Source: Zeugodacus cucurbitae (Eukaryota; Arthropoda; Insecta; Diptera; Tephritidae). Taken from it: a DNA stretch of 64,000 nucleotides. The position numbers were made by a program, and so were the translations under genes. Below the pieces are notes generated by a model that saw only the letters and a program-made list of their open reading frames with translations, ran no database searches and had not been told where the DNA came from. Every line of letters begins with the position of its first letter. The stretch's first letter is position 1. The stretch is from contig NC_071671.1 in assembly GCF_028554725.1 (NCBI RefSeq), forward strand, positions 25,233,501-25,297,500, written 5' to 3'. Positions 49,266 through 60,168 of the stretch are shown in pieces.

Positions 49266-52200
49266 TTAGCGAAATTTGACTCGTCTTTTAGGAGACGGCG
49301 AAGAAAAGCTTAAGTCGGTATCTGGACGATATGACGATGAAAGTCGTGATGTCCCAGGTTCGGATGACTCTGGTGAATTTGATGAAATGAACGTTGTGTT
49401 GTTGTCGTTATAGTTGTTCTGTTCAGTATCGTCGGGAAGTAAATATACCGGCTTAAGTCGGTCGATTGAAATAGTAGTATTTTCGCCTCTGACGTCTACG
49501 ATGAAATATTTATCATGCCTTGAAATCACTCGATGCGGCCCTTCGTACGGAGAAGTAAATGAGTGATGTGGAGCGTCACGACGAACAAAAACATGAGAAC
49601 AAGTCGCTAGTTCTTTAAAGATGAATGTTTTCTTTTGACCATGTCGGGCTACGGGTTGCGGTGCGAGCTCTTCGAAGTATTTCCTTAAGCTTTCAGCAAC
49701 ATTAGACGGCGGCAATGAATGTCGTGGTGAAGGTGCGAGGAATTCGCCTGGTAAACGAATCGGTTCTCCATATACGAGATCGGCTGGAGTGGCACTAAGA
49801 TCCTCCTTCCAAGCGGCACGAATTCCGAGTAACACAATAGGTAGCATGTCTACCCACGAGCTGTTTTCATGACAGCGGATCGCATCCTTCAAATGACGAT
49901 GTAGACGTTCTACCATTCCATTCGATTGCGGATGGAAAGTGGTAGTATGTATATGTTTGCTGCCGATGAGACGGGCGAGAGCGTTAAAAAGTTGACTCTC
50001 GAATTGAGTTCCCTGGTCGGTTGTAATACGTAGGGGAACGCCATAGCGGCATATCCACCCTGCAAAAAGCGTGCGTGCGACGCAATCGGCGCCAATACTC
50101 TCAATAGGAAATGCTTCTGGAAATCTTGTAAACCGATCGATGATAGTCAAGCAGTTGCGGTACCCTCTTGATGGTACGTATGGTCCAATGATGTCTACGT
50201 GGATGTGTTCAAAACGTCTTGTGCGGCCTGAAAAATTTTGAATTGGTGATAAAACGTGGCGAGATACTTTGTTTCGTTGGCAAGCTAGACAAGTACGGGC
50301 CCATAAGCGACAGTCTCGGTTGATGCTAGGCCAGATATAACGTTGTGTTAATAATTTAGCAGAAGCTCGTGATCCAGGATGACTAATACTATGGAGAGAG
50401 TCGAATATTCGCTTTCTCAGCGATGCGGGGACATATGGGCGAATAAGGTCGCCAGATATGTCGCAATAAATTGGTTTATCGCAGCCTGGAATGTTGACTG
50501 GTCGCAAATTTAATGAATCGTCTTGTTCTCCCCGTAAACGTTGCTGAAGTTCCTCGTCTTCGCTTTGTGCTTGTCCAAGTTCGTTTGTAGATACTGCGGT
50601 GGATATTTCTTCGATACGTGAAAGGGCATCTGCGACGATGTTGTCCTTACCAGATATGTATTGAATATCTGTGGTAAACTGGCTGATAAAATCTAAGCGA
50701 TGAAATTGCCAAGGTGTCGCTCGATCGGGATCCTGGGAAAAGGCGTGAAGTAAATGTTTATGATCCGTGAAGACTGTGACATGTCGTGCTTCGAAAATAT
50801 AGCGAAATTTTCGTAAAGCAGCGTAGATAGCATGTAGCTCACGATCGTAAGGACAGTGTTTCCTGACAGCTGGTTGAAGCTTTTGGCTGAAGAAAGCCAA
50901 TGGTTCCCAGTTTTGTCCACGTCTTTGTTGTAGCACAGCGCCAATAGCGTACTCGGAGGCGTCAGTGAAGATGGCCCAAGGAAGTGTTGTGTCAGGATAT
51001 GCTAACAGCGTAACTTTGCGCAGCTCTTCCTTGCATGTGACGAATGCTGCTTCCCCCTCTGGAGTCCAAGGAACCGGGTGAGAGCCTTTTATTGAAGCCC
51101 CTTGGATGTACTCGTGCAAGGGTGCCTGAAACTTGGCAGCGTTTTGAAGAAATTTTCGATAAAAATTGATCATACCGAGGAACTCACGCAGTTTTCGGAT
51201 CGTTGTTGGGCGAGGGAAGTTGACGATCGCGTCTACTTTACCTGGAAGGGGTAAAATCCCTTTTGCTGAGATGCGGTGTCCCAAAAAGTCGGCTTCGGGA
51301 AGACCAAAACAGCACTTAGTGGTGTTAATTACGACACCATACTGAGAGAGCCGTTCGAAAAGTAAACGAAGATGCGTGTGGTGCTCTTTAATGTCTTTAG
51401 AAGCGATTAGGATGTCGTCTATATATGGGAATGTGAAGTCGTCCAATCCCCGTGTCACCTCGTCGATAAATCGTTGAAATGTTTGCGCGGCGTTTCGAAG
51501 TCCGAACGTCATGAACGGAAATTCGAAAAGTCCAAACGGTGTTATGATGGCCGTTTTGTCAACATCTTCTTTGGCAACTGGTATTTGATGAAAAGCGCGG
51601 ACGAGATCAATTGTTGAAAATATGGTTTTGCCGGCTAAATTGGCAGTAAAATCTTCCAAAACACGAACGGGATATCTGTCAGGCAATGTACGCGCATTAA
51701 GTCGACGAAAATCTCCACAAGGCCGCCATTCACCTGTCTTTTTCGGGACCAGGTGCAGCGGAGATGACCAGGAACTCTTCGAGCGTTGAGCGATTCCCAG
51801 TTGTAGCATTTTATCGAATTCCGCCTTTGCAATTTTTAGTTTGTCAGGGACGAGTCTTCGTGCCTTACAGGAGACGGGAGGTCCTGGTGTAGTAGCAATG
51901 TGGTGCAGCGTTGTATGTTTTGTTGGTTGACAGATTCCTTCAGGCTTCGTCAGATTAGGAAACTTCTTGAGTGTGTCTGCCCATATAGGATCGACAGGCA
52001 GTACTTTGACTTCTGAAATGATATTGGATACTGATAATTTACATGCTACTTTTAATCCGGTTATCGAATCAATAAGACAGCTGTTCTTAAGATCGGGTAA
52101 GATGCCGAAATGTGCCAAAAAGTCTGCGCCAATAATAGGTTTGGATATGTCCGCCACTACGAAGCGCCATGTGAAATTTCGTCTAAGTCCAAAATTTAAT

Positions 52201-52469
52201 GATAGAGTTATGCAGCCGTAAGTGTTGATTGTAGATCCGTTTGCCGCTGTGAGATTATAATTTGCTCGTTCCGTTGACCAAGATGCGAGAGATTTGGGAA
52301 AAGTGCAGAGATCAGCGCCAGTATCCACTAAAAATTGGATTTTGGTGGCGCGATCTGTTACGAAAAGGCGGTTGGAATCGAATGAGGAGCCGTTAACCGC
52401 CACTAACGGTCCGACGGAAAGTTTCCCTGGTACGTGCATGGCGATTTGCAACGGTTTGCTTTATTGCCG
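49266..52469 (-). CDS. pol: Pol polyprotein (protease, RT, RNase H, integrase)
   Basis: An uninterrupted frame; counted from the TTG at 52451 it has 1061 residues. Protease active site LVDTGAD (Asp 43). Reverse transcriptase with STIDLVRAFHQ (Asp 282) and the YIDD box (343-346) in TFPYIDDILIAS. RNase H with FTDASEYAIGAVL (Asp 497) and VFTDHKHLLHAF (Asp 562). Integrase zinc finger H687-x3-H691...C721-x2-C724, then catalytic D753 (HVDIIGPY), D812 (TTDQGTQFES) and E848 (GMVERLHR), with 35 residues between the last two as in retroviral-type integrases. The C-terminal part is polar and serine-rich, with no chromodomain that I can see. No key residue is missing, so the enzyme set looks functional. 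The frame opens just after a stop at 52470-52472 and has no good ATG upstream of the protease, so it is expected to be made as a Gag-Pol fusion by -1 frameshifting. Confidence 0.95.
52390..52427 (-). promoter_or_regulatory. Programmed -1 frameshift signal between gag and pol
   Basis: On the minus strand the heptamer GGGAAAC (52421-52427) lies in the gag frame as G GGA AAC, which is the canonical X XXY YYZ slippery form and one used by several retroviruses. Eleven bases downstream a 6-bp stem CCGTTA/TAACGG (52404-52409 with 52390-52395) encloses GTGGCGGT, and the gag stop codon TAG (52403-52405) overlaps this hairpin. Pol lies exactly in the -1 frame and is open across the site. Confidence 0.75.
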
Positions 52470-53188
52470 AAAGTTTGATGATACCAGCACATATTGTTGT
52501 TAGCTGCTGGTGAAAACCTACGTGAACGAGAGCGCTGGCGAGAGCGGGTAGTACTTCTGCCTTTAAACATCGAGGTTAGCTCGTTGATTGAAGCTTCGAG
52601 ACGAGAAATGCGAGATTCGACGGTTGGTGTTGTTGTTGGCTCTTGAACGGAATTGATTTGTGCTGTGGGCAATGCGATGTCATGTATTTTATCTGCCAGA
52701 GATGCTAGCTTGTCGAGGTTAATGTCTGCATGGGATGCAAGTATTGATTGCGTTGTCATCGGAAGTCTGCTCAGCCACTTTGTACGTAGAATATTGTCAG
52801 GAACGGTATTGTCGAGGCTTCTAAGATGGCGCAGAAATTGCGACGGCTTTCTGTCGCCCAAAGTTTCTCGTTCGAGAAGTTGTTGTAATCGAGCGTCTCG
52901 AGAGAGCGTGAGACGTTCGACGAGTGTACCTTTGAGACGAGTGTATGGTGCTTCTGTTGGAATCTTCAAGAGGAGATCTTCCACCTCTGCGGCAGCCTTC
53001 GGGTCAAGGTGCGAAGAAGCGTAATGGTACTGTGTGATTTCGTCTGAGATCCCGGCCAGGTGGAATTGTCCTTCTAGCTGAGCGAACCATAAGGCTGGCC
53101 TTTCCGAATTGAAAAGCGGACATCGTATAGACACACGTTGAAGCGGCGTGATGCTGTCGGCGGCTTGAACACTAGCGTTGTCTGGCAT
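52403..53188 (-). CDS. gag: Gag-like structural protein
   Basis: 261 residues from ATG at 53188, starting MPDNASVQAADSITPLQRVS. The N-terminal half has the helical capsid-like region of this retrotransposon branch (F-x-S-E-R-P-A-L-W-F-A-Q-L-E-x-Q-F, then ITQYHYASSHLDP and a FLRHLRSL block). A basic RSRQRSRSRR stretch near residue 215 precedes a C234-x2-H237-x9-C247-x3-C251 finger (CWYHQTFGNKANRCKSPC). This CHCC finger differs from the usual CCHC knuckle and is, as I recall, a trait of CsRn1-type elements. The ORF ends within the frameshift hairpin and overlaps pol. Confidence 0.92.
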   Translation of the reverse strand: MPDNASVQAADSITPLQRVSIRCPLFNSERPALWFAQLEGQFHLAGISDEITQYHYASSHLDPKAAAEVEDLLLKIPTEAPYTRLKGTLVERLTLSRDARLQQLLERETLGDRKPSQFLRHLRSLDNTVPDNILRTKWLSRLPMTTQSILASHADINLDKLASLADKIHDIALPTAQINSVQEPTTTPTVESRISRLEASINELTSMFKGRSTTRSRQRSRSRRFSPAANNNMCWYHQTFGNKANRCKSPCTYQGNFPSDR

Positions 53189-53428
53189 GTCGAATGGATG
53201 ATGTTAAATTCTTTGCAAAATTTGTGTACTTCACTCCCACGTCGAGATAGTCACCGTGCAAGAAAACACCAAAAGGCTCCAATTTGTAGGGCGAGCGACC
53301 ACGTGCGCGGTTAACCACAAAAATCACTTCACCAAGTGCACGAATTAAAAAAGCACTTTAGCTAAGAAATTTACGGACGAGTTGCGAATTTTAAATTTTA
53401 CTTAAAAACGCGGAATAACTAACCGTAA

Positions 53429-53446
53429 ATCACGTCGGGGTCACCA
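53429..53446 (-). promoter_or_regulatory. Primer-binding site, tRNA-Trp type
   Basis: The minus strand just inside the 5' LTR (one base gap) reads TGGTGACCCCGACGTGAT. Its complement, ATCACGTCGGGGTCACCA, is the 3' end of animal tRNA-Trp including CCA, 18 of 18 as I remember that tRNA. Reverse transcription would be primed here. Confidence 0.82.
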
Positions 53447-53447
53447 A

Positions 53448-53772
53448 TGTGGTGATTATTGTGGTTCCCGAAATAAAACGCTTTGGTTAGAATTAATTTA
53501 ATAATATATTTTAAGCGCCGATGCGCACGTAGTCGCTGCTAAGTTAAAAGGGGACATAATTAGGCTTATGCACTAAGTTTTATACCAGCAGGTGCTTGCA
53601 TACCTAACTGTTACTTATTTATTAGTTATTTCCTTTTATGCTATGTTCGTGTCAGCATTCCTGGAAGTGCGCATGAATTGCTGACTTACTGGAATGATGT
53701 TGCCAAATCGATAAATATAATATAAAGATTAATAACAATTTAATATTGTAAGAGATTGTGGTTTGTGCCACA
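53448..53772 (-). repeat. 5' LTR (right end in window)
   Basis: 325 bp, apparently identical to 48881-49205, followed by the AAAAA target duplicate at 53773-53777. It should contain the element's promoter and start of transcription. Confidence 0.95.
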
Positions 53773-53930
53773 AAAAATAACAATTTTTTTTTTGAAATAT
53801 TATTATTAAAGATTTTAAGAGATGGCTAAAAAAAAAATTATAATTTTGCAAGTCAAAAAATAATTTGTTGCACAGTGTATGTAAAAACATCGCATATTTG
53901 ACATTAGAGATATGTAAAGAATATTATTAA

Positions 53931-54905
53931 TTATACCCTGAACCGGGTATATTAAGTTTGTCACGAAGTTTGTAACACCCAGAAGGCAGCGTCGGAGGCC
54001 GTATAAAGTATAAATATAAATGATCAGTATGTTGAACTGAGTCGATTTAGCCATGTCCGTCTGTCTGTCCGCATATATACGAACTAGTCCTTCAGTTTTA
54101 AAGGTATCGTTTTGAAATTTTGCAGATATTATTTTCTCTTCAAGAAGCTGCTCATTTATCGAAACTGCCGATATCGAACCACTATATCATATAGCTGCCA
54201 TACAAACTGAACGATCGGAATCAAGGGCTTGTATGGAAAACTTCCGCATTTTACTAAATATCTTCACGAAATTTGGTGTGAGTTATTGCTCATAGAAATA
54301 ATTTAATCTTCAAAAAAATTGTTCAGATCGGTTCACTATATCATATAGCTGCCATACAAACTGAACGATCGGATTCAAGTACTTGTATGGAAAACTTCCG
54401 CATTTTACTAAATATCTTCACGAAATTTGGTGTGAGTTATTGCTCATAGAAATAATTTAATCTTCAAAAAAATTGTTCAGATCGGTTCACTATATCATAT
54501 AGCTGCCATACAAACTGAACGATCGGATTCAAGGGCTTGTATGGAAAACTTCCGCATTTTACTACATATCTTCACGAGATTTGGTGTGAGTTATTGCTCA
54601 TTGAAATAATTTAATCTCCGAAAAAATTGTTCAGATCGGTTCACTAAAGCATATAGTTGCCATACAAACTGAACGATCGGATTCAAGGGCTTGTATGGAA
54701 AACTTCCGCATTTTACTACATATCTTCACGAAATTTGGTGTGAGTTATTGCTCATAGAAATAATTTAATTTCGGAGATTAAGATATGTTGTCTTTTTTTT
54801 ACTTACTTTTTCTTACGTCTTTAGATTTGCTTAAACACATATGTAGTTACTAAAAGAAATGCACCTGTGAAGGGTATATTGGCTTCGGTACAGCCGAATT
54901 TAACG
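53931..54905 (-). repeat. Family B dispersed repeat
   Basis: Read on the minus strand, it starts CGTTAAATTCGGCTGTACCG (hairpin TTCGGCTGTACCGAA) followed by GCCAATATACCCTTC. It ends with GGTGTTACAAACTTCGTGAC, then ATATACCCGGTTCAGGGTAT. Near that end it has GCGGACAGACAGACGGACAT followed by GGCTAAATCGACTC and CTGATCATTTATATTTATAC. The same ordered blocks (hairpin, inner TATACYCT repeat, GACGGAC-CAGACAGAC, CTGATCA-TTTGATATATA, GGGTGTTACAAAC, terminal inverted TATA-type repeat) occur in family A, so the two are distant relatives. Similar sequences are, as I recall, widespread in fly genomes. No protein is encoded. Confidence 0.8.
54181..54775. repeat. 154-bp tandem array inside family B
   Basis: About 3.9 units with a strict 154-bp period (starts 54181, 54335, 54489, 54643). 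Each unit contains ATATAGCTGCCATACAAACT followed by GAACGATCGGA, then CTTGTATGGAAAACTTCCGC, ATATCTTCACGAAATTTGGT and GTTCAGATCGGTTCACTA. The units are about 95% identical, so amplification or homogenisation is recent. Confidence 0.95.
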
Positions 54906-57900
54906 TTTTTTCTTATTTTTATATTAAATTTTTAGCATACTTAATTGAAATTTTTATATCATGCTAACGCAACAAAAAATTTGGTGGTAAAAAATATGTT
55001 GCATAGTGTTGTGAATATTATATAATGTTCATATTAAATTTTTAAGAAACTTTATTAAACAATTTTGTTTGTTTGTTATTTTGGTACAAGTGATAATACA
55101 AAAAATAAAAAAAAATGAAAAAATTTGTTGCATAGTGTAACTATTGTTAAACATTCCTGAGTTAATATATTCAGCGTATTTATGTAAGTAGGTTCCAAAA
55201 ATATATAAACAAAATTTAAGTCGAAAAAATATTTGTTACATAGTGTAAGTAATATTATAACCTTCCCTTATGACACTTTTACCACTATCGACGAGCTATA
55301 ACCCATAATGACATACACTCCTAGAGTATTTCACCCATATTTATTGGCTTACCACCTGTGACATAGCCTGTTTGACGCTTACGAACGGCCGCGCATTAAC
55401 AACACTTTTGCACAGGCTAATAACTATCAGTATAATGGGATCTATCATAATGCTCCTCGCAGTGTTCATCAGCGCCATACTCATTACACACACACACACT
55501 AGCACACAGGCAATGTCATTAGTTACAACATCGCTAGTTGAGATGACGAAGATTATCGAAGCATAAAACCAAAACATGGTCAACCACTTGTGAGCGCGTG
55601 CTGGTTGTCAGTGAGTCAATGAGAGCGCTTGTGGCAAAGCTACTGTGAATATATAAGTGCTTGTGTAGCATAGTTGAAGGCGCAGGCAAGTGGACGTGTC
55701 AAAACTCACAAAGCGCACAGAGGTTGGTCTTCGATGTACATATGGCTGTGTGTGTGTGAGTTTGTGGCTTGATATTGTCAGTATATTGGCTGTGGATATT
55801 GCACAATAAACACGAAATATTAATGAGGAGTCAAAGAATCAAACACAGCCAACGGTGTATGCCATAAGCAGCAGTTCAGCGCAGAGCTTGTTGTTGTTGT
55901 GTTTGCTATAAACGGAGCGGAGCGGATCGGAGAGTTCAGGACAAAGGGCGCGCAAAGGTTCAGCAACGACGACAAGTCATATTTGTTGTGTTATATTTAT
56001 TGCGACTGTTGTCATTGCTCTTTTTGTTGTTGTAGTTGTTATTATTAATACCGCTACCGCGCTTAAGCTGTGGCCATAAAATATCAACAACATCCGCCAA
56101 ATGATGCTGAAAGTCATTTATACACCTCAGCGTCGACCGGCCTTGTAACGCGCGGTCCGCAAGCGTCATGCCGCGTCGCGCCGCTTTGTATCGCGTTGCC
56201 CACAAATTGACGCGCCTGCAAAAGTACCTCGAATTATAGAGGATTCTTTGAGCAAAAGAGCACAAGCAGCGCCACCAGCAACAACACAACTGAAGCGCCG
56301 TGACTTGCGTACCCTTGTTAGCGGAGTGCGCAACCCTTGTGAAGCTCAACTCGTTAAAACCGTTTCAATTTCGATGACACGGCGTAGCGTTGGCGATGGA
56401 TAGGCGAAGTGAATGAATGAATGCCTGGTTGTTACTGTTGTTGTTGCTGCTGCCGTGAAGGGTCACAGCTTTGCACAGCGCCAACCGGAGATTATCACGT
56501 GAAAAAGTTGTAAAAGTTATTGCCCCGGCAGGAGCGCCGCGCAAATGACAACAACAAACAACTATTACAACAACAATAAACTAGTAGCTTCATCATTAAT
56601 GCGGTTAACGGCTTGCAACTACTTATCACTGTCAATAACAACTACAAATTTCGCTTAATAGTTGAATCAGCGGCGCTTATCTCGCGGCGGTGCTACTCTC
56701 TCTCTCTTTTTGAGTGAGACTGTGTGTGTTTATGGACCCTTACATGTGTGTGCGACCCTTGTAAACCCGTAAATATAATTACCTTTATGGCGCGATAGTG
56801 ATTATAACGGTGCTCTGTGCGTTAAGCGCTGTTTAACTTTATCTATGCTTACTCACTCTCACACTCGCCCCGCGCGCACTCTCACACCACTCTCCCTACA
56901 TTTACGGGTCACCACTGTCATTTCGTGTCACATTGATTGGTTATGTTGCTTAATGGCAACTCTAAAATGACACCTTTTGGTCCTTTTCGATGGCGAAATG
57001 GCACGCAATTCACGAGAGGAGATAATTAAGTTTGTTGTTGCCAGTGGTGTTGGTGATTGCTCATCACTTTTTGTTGTTGGCAAATTGTCAATTCACGCTT
57101 CATATTCGCGATTATTTAGTTGAACTTTGAGTTGAAAAGTTGCCTATGCAAATTGTTTGAAGATAACACGTTGTTGTTGGATGTTTGCTGTTCATTTATT
57201 TGTAGAATGGCATATAGGAGAGCAAAGGGCTATGTTCTCATGTCCGGAATAAGAAAAAAGGTTCATCGTTAGTTTGAATGCATCCACGAAATTGGCTGCT
57301 ACTTAGTAAGGTAGTAATGATATTGAAATCCTCATCTACTTTAAACCACTAATTATCAACTGTGTCAGTTGTTTTTATTTATTCTCGAAAAATACTAAAT
57401 AAGTTCTTAAATATAGTTGGAGTGCGATTTGAAAGTAAATTCAGATAATATTCTAATCCATTATCTACTCCTCCAAATAACTTTTACAGAGATCATTAAC
57501 TTGGTAAATCTTTGTTTAATTATCCATTAATATGAATGTTCGAAATATCCCCGATTTCGTAAATTTTTTAAATGTTGAATTTACTTCAGTAATTCTGAAG
57601 GTCAAATTTGGAAAATACGTTTTTCAATTTCAGATTTTTTCATATTTTTTTAGATCTGATTCTTATTTTTCAAATACGAATATATGTGATAATGATATGG
57701 AGATTCCATCCAGATTGACATCCCTTAACAAAGTAAACACTATTGATTATTCAACAAGTATGTTTGGAACGTCGATATAGGGTCTCTTTCGACATGTTTG
57801 CTACCAGATTGTTTGTATTATAGCTTCTTGTTTGTCAAATATCGTACCTCGATTAACCATGCCATGTTGAGAAATTATAAGGCTAATGAGCTTGGTGGAT

Positions 57901-57999
57901 TAGAAACGTCAGTCTCATACATAGGAACTCGAAAACATGTAGGAGCACCGCTATCCTATTGTGCTAATTCTGGTCAGTCACGGGCATTGGCGCAATAAT
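54906..57999. other. No gene recognised
   Basis: 54906-55260 is extremely AT-rich. 55320-57060 is more GC-balanced with (CA)n at 55487-55503, GTTGTTGTTG tracts (55886, 56020-56045, 56430-56450), CAACAACAA (56560-56575) and TCTCTCTCTCTC (56697-56709), resembling a fly 5' UTR or regulatory region. An open frame of 129 codons at 55960-56349 (-) translates partly to repeat-derived poly-Asn and is not convincing. Confidence 0.4.
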
Positions 58000-58175
58000 C
58001 AGATCCTTCCCATCCTAGGTGAATCACAAGAGATCTAGAGAGTTCGTCGCCCTTACCAGAGTACATTTCGGTATTCAGGTTCAGTAGCCAGATCATTCTG
58101 GCCCAAGGTGAATCCCAAGAGATCTAGGGAGCACTTCCCCTAATCAAAGTTCATCTCGGGATCTACATTCAGGGC
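58000..58175. repeat. 89-bp tandem duplication
   Basis: Two diverged copies starting at 58000 and 58089. They share CAGATC-TTC, AAGGTGAATC-CAAGAGATCT (TAGGTGAATCACAAGAGATC in the first), AG.GAG, AGT.CATTTCGG/AGTTCATCTCGG and ATTCAGG. Non-coding. Confidence 0.7.
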
Positions 58176-59844
58176 GCTTTGTCGCGTCTTAATATCTAAT
58201 CACGGAAGCTGACTTCATAAAGGAATGTATATCATGGTCTAAGTGTGTTTCCTTCTGTGGAACAACCATACAACCTAACCTTACCTTAGGATATTTAAAT
58301 GAGTAGATTGGGTAGAACAAAATATCTTTTTGATGATATTTTGAGCCGATATTGTTATGCGAAGAATAAGTTATAAACTCTGAGGTATGAGTTCTTTATC
58401 ATCATTATCGATTTTCTTAATGGTGAAAAATGTTTTTAATTAATTCGAAAATATTCGAAATATTTAACTGGGAATAGTAATTGGGGATATTCCAAATTTG
58501 GATATAATATCACTTAGAACACTTAAAATCAGTTTAACGACTTTAAAGTTATGGATATTTTGTAAGAGAAAGGAAAAGAGAGAGATGGAGTTCTAAACAA
58601 ACTTTGAAAAGCTCCCTGAGTGCATATAAATTAACAATTTCAGGGTCCAAAAGCTAAAAACTGCCGTTTCTAAATATAGATAAATGTTTTATAAATAAAA
58701 TTATATACAAATAAGCATAAACAATCATTTTGACTACAAGCACTCGCATTTAAATATTAAAATAATTATCAAATAATCAAAATAATTTAAAAAAAACTAG
58801 CTTTGAAGAACACAGAAACTTGAAAGGTCTTAAGCTTGTTGAAGCAGCCCAAAAATCACAAGCTACATGTGTAATTTATTGGAAACAAAACTGTAAAAGA
58901 GTTTGTTTATGTCATTTGTATTGTTTGTGAGTATTTATTTTGCTTACATTTGCATATTCAAACACACACACACAGAAAAGCAAAAAGGCAAAGAGGCATA
59001 TAAAATATTTATTAAACTCTATGCATTACTATATGGGTTATAGCGCAGAGTTAAACAATTGTGCAAAAAAAATGTTGTTATTTTTTCATCTCAACCTAGA
59101 GGAGTGTGGGTGGAGAAACACTGAGAAAATATTACGAAAAAAGTTTTAGAAAAAGAGACGAATGTTATGAACACTTAGTCAAATGGCATGTAAAATTATT
59201 ATGAGCATGGCTTTTTCGACTTTATTTTTGTTGTTTTTGCAATAACAACACTTTATTTTGCTTACAATACATTTTGCTTGGAAAGTTTTTCCTTCGAGTG
59301 ATTTCATTTAATTTGATTATATTGCTCTGACTCGTGTGTGTGCGTTGAGGCCTAAAAGTATGAAATGTGGAAAAGTGTATGTTCATTTTGGCGATCTTTG
59401 TGCAAACTATAAATATAAATATGTAAATCAATAGCCATACAGTATAGTTGGATAATAAATGTGTGACAGCAGCAATGAATGAAATAACACCTATTCATTG
59501 TTATTATTAATATAATAATAATATTGAGTAATCTTGATTTATTACTAACCAAAATTATTTGGAAATTTAGTTTGTGGTATTATCAATGTACTGACCGGCA
59601 GAGGGCGCTCTGTTTTTTTTATAATTTCTCGGGATTTTTGTCATCTTTGGCTGAGCAGTTCAAGGAGCAACGCCAAGCCATATATTTCACTTTTCTATAT
59701 ATTATTTATATTTTAATTATATAAAGAAGACGATCTTTAAAGGTAAAAACGTCAATTAAAGCAATGCAAGTAAAGTTTTTTTTTATTAATAATATACAAA
59801 GTTTAAATCATTCGGCTGTTCCGCTGTCTCTCGTGAAAATTTCA
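58176..59844. other. No gene recognised
   Basis: AT-rich sequence with no supported feature. It lies downstream of the peptide-precursor gene. Confidence 0.4.
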
Positions 59845-59850
59845 TTTATT
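59845..59850 (-). terminator. Candidate polyadenylation signal of the peptide gene
   Basis: First AATAAA on the minus strand after the stop codon, about 320 bases downstream (context CTAATAAATGAAA). A 3' UTR intron is possible between a GTAAGA near 60140 and a TTTTCAG acceptor ending at 59918. Confidence 0.45.
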
Positions 59851-60168
59851 AGCAATTAAGGTTTGTCGTCAAAATATAGTCGTATATTCCAGGCTTCCCT
59901 GAAAGTTGGTGGAGCGCCTGAAAATATATATTTTCAGAAATATATAATACCAATAATTAAAAATTGCGCCTAAAGGTAGGCAACAGTTTTTAGGGAGTAG
60001 CAAAGAAAATACTATAGCCGAAATATTTCTACATTGAGTAATTGTCGTTGTAAAATCTACGAACTGTTTCATATTTTCTTCCAAATGAACCCTCACAACT
60101 TAATTTAGGTCCAATTCAAGTTTTTTCTCTATCTTACCTTTCATAAAACGCCTTTAAATACTAATGTA

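Larger units (their letters stand above)
48881..53772 (-). mobile_element. Complete Ty3/gypsy LTR retrotransposon, CsRn1/Kabuki-like
   Basis: A 4892-bp element on the minus strand with two LTRs of 325 bp (48881-49205 and 53448-53772) that I read as identical. They are bounded by TG...CA and flanked by AAAAA on both sides (48876-48880, 53773-53777). From the 5' LTR (53448-53772) it has a primer-binding site, an untranslated leader, gag, pol in the -1 frame, a purine tract and the 3' LTR. There is no env. The assignment to the CsRn1/Kabuki branch rests on three traits: a tRNA-Trp type primer site, an atypical C-x2-H-x9-C-x3-C finger in Gag, and the order protease-RT-RNase H-integrase. Identical LTRs and unbroken frames indicate a very recent, possibly still active, insertion. 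Confidence 0.93.

Noticed and set aside
52294..53024. Several plus-strand open frames over gag/pol
   Set aside because: Shadows of the minus-strand gag and pol genes, with no independent features.
54181..54775. Direct repeats as a CRISPR-like array
   Set aside because: Units are 154 bp and contiguous with no unique spacers, in a eukaryotic transposable repeat.
55960..56349. 129-codon minus-strand frame
   Set aside because: Partly poly-Asn from GTT repeats, with no signal, domain or start context. The area looks like UTR or regulatory DNA.
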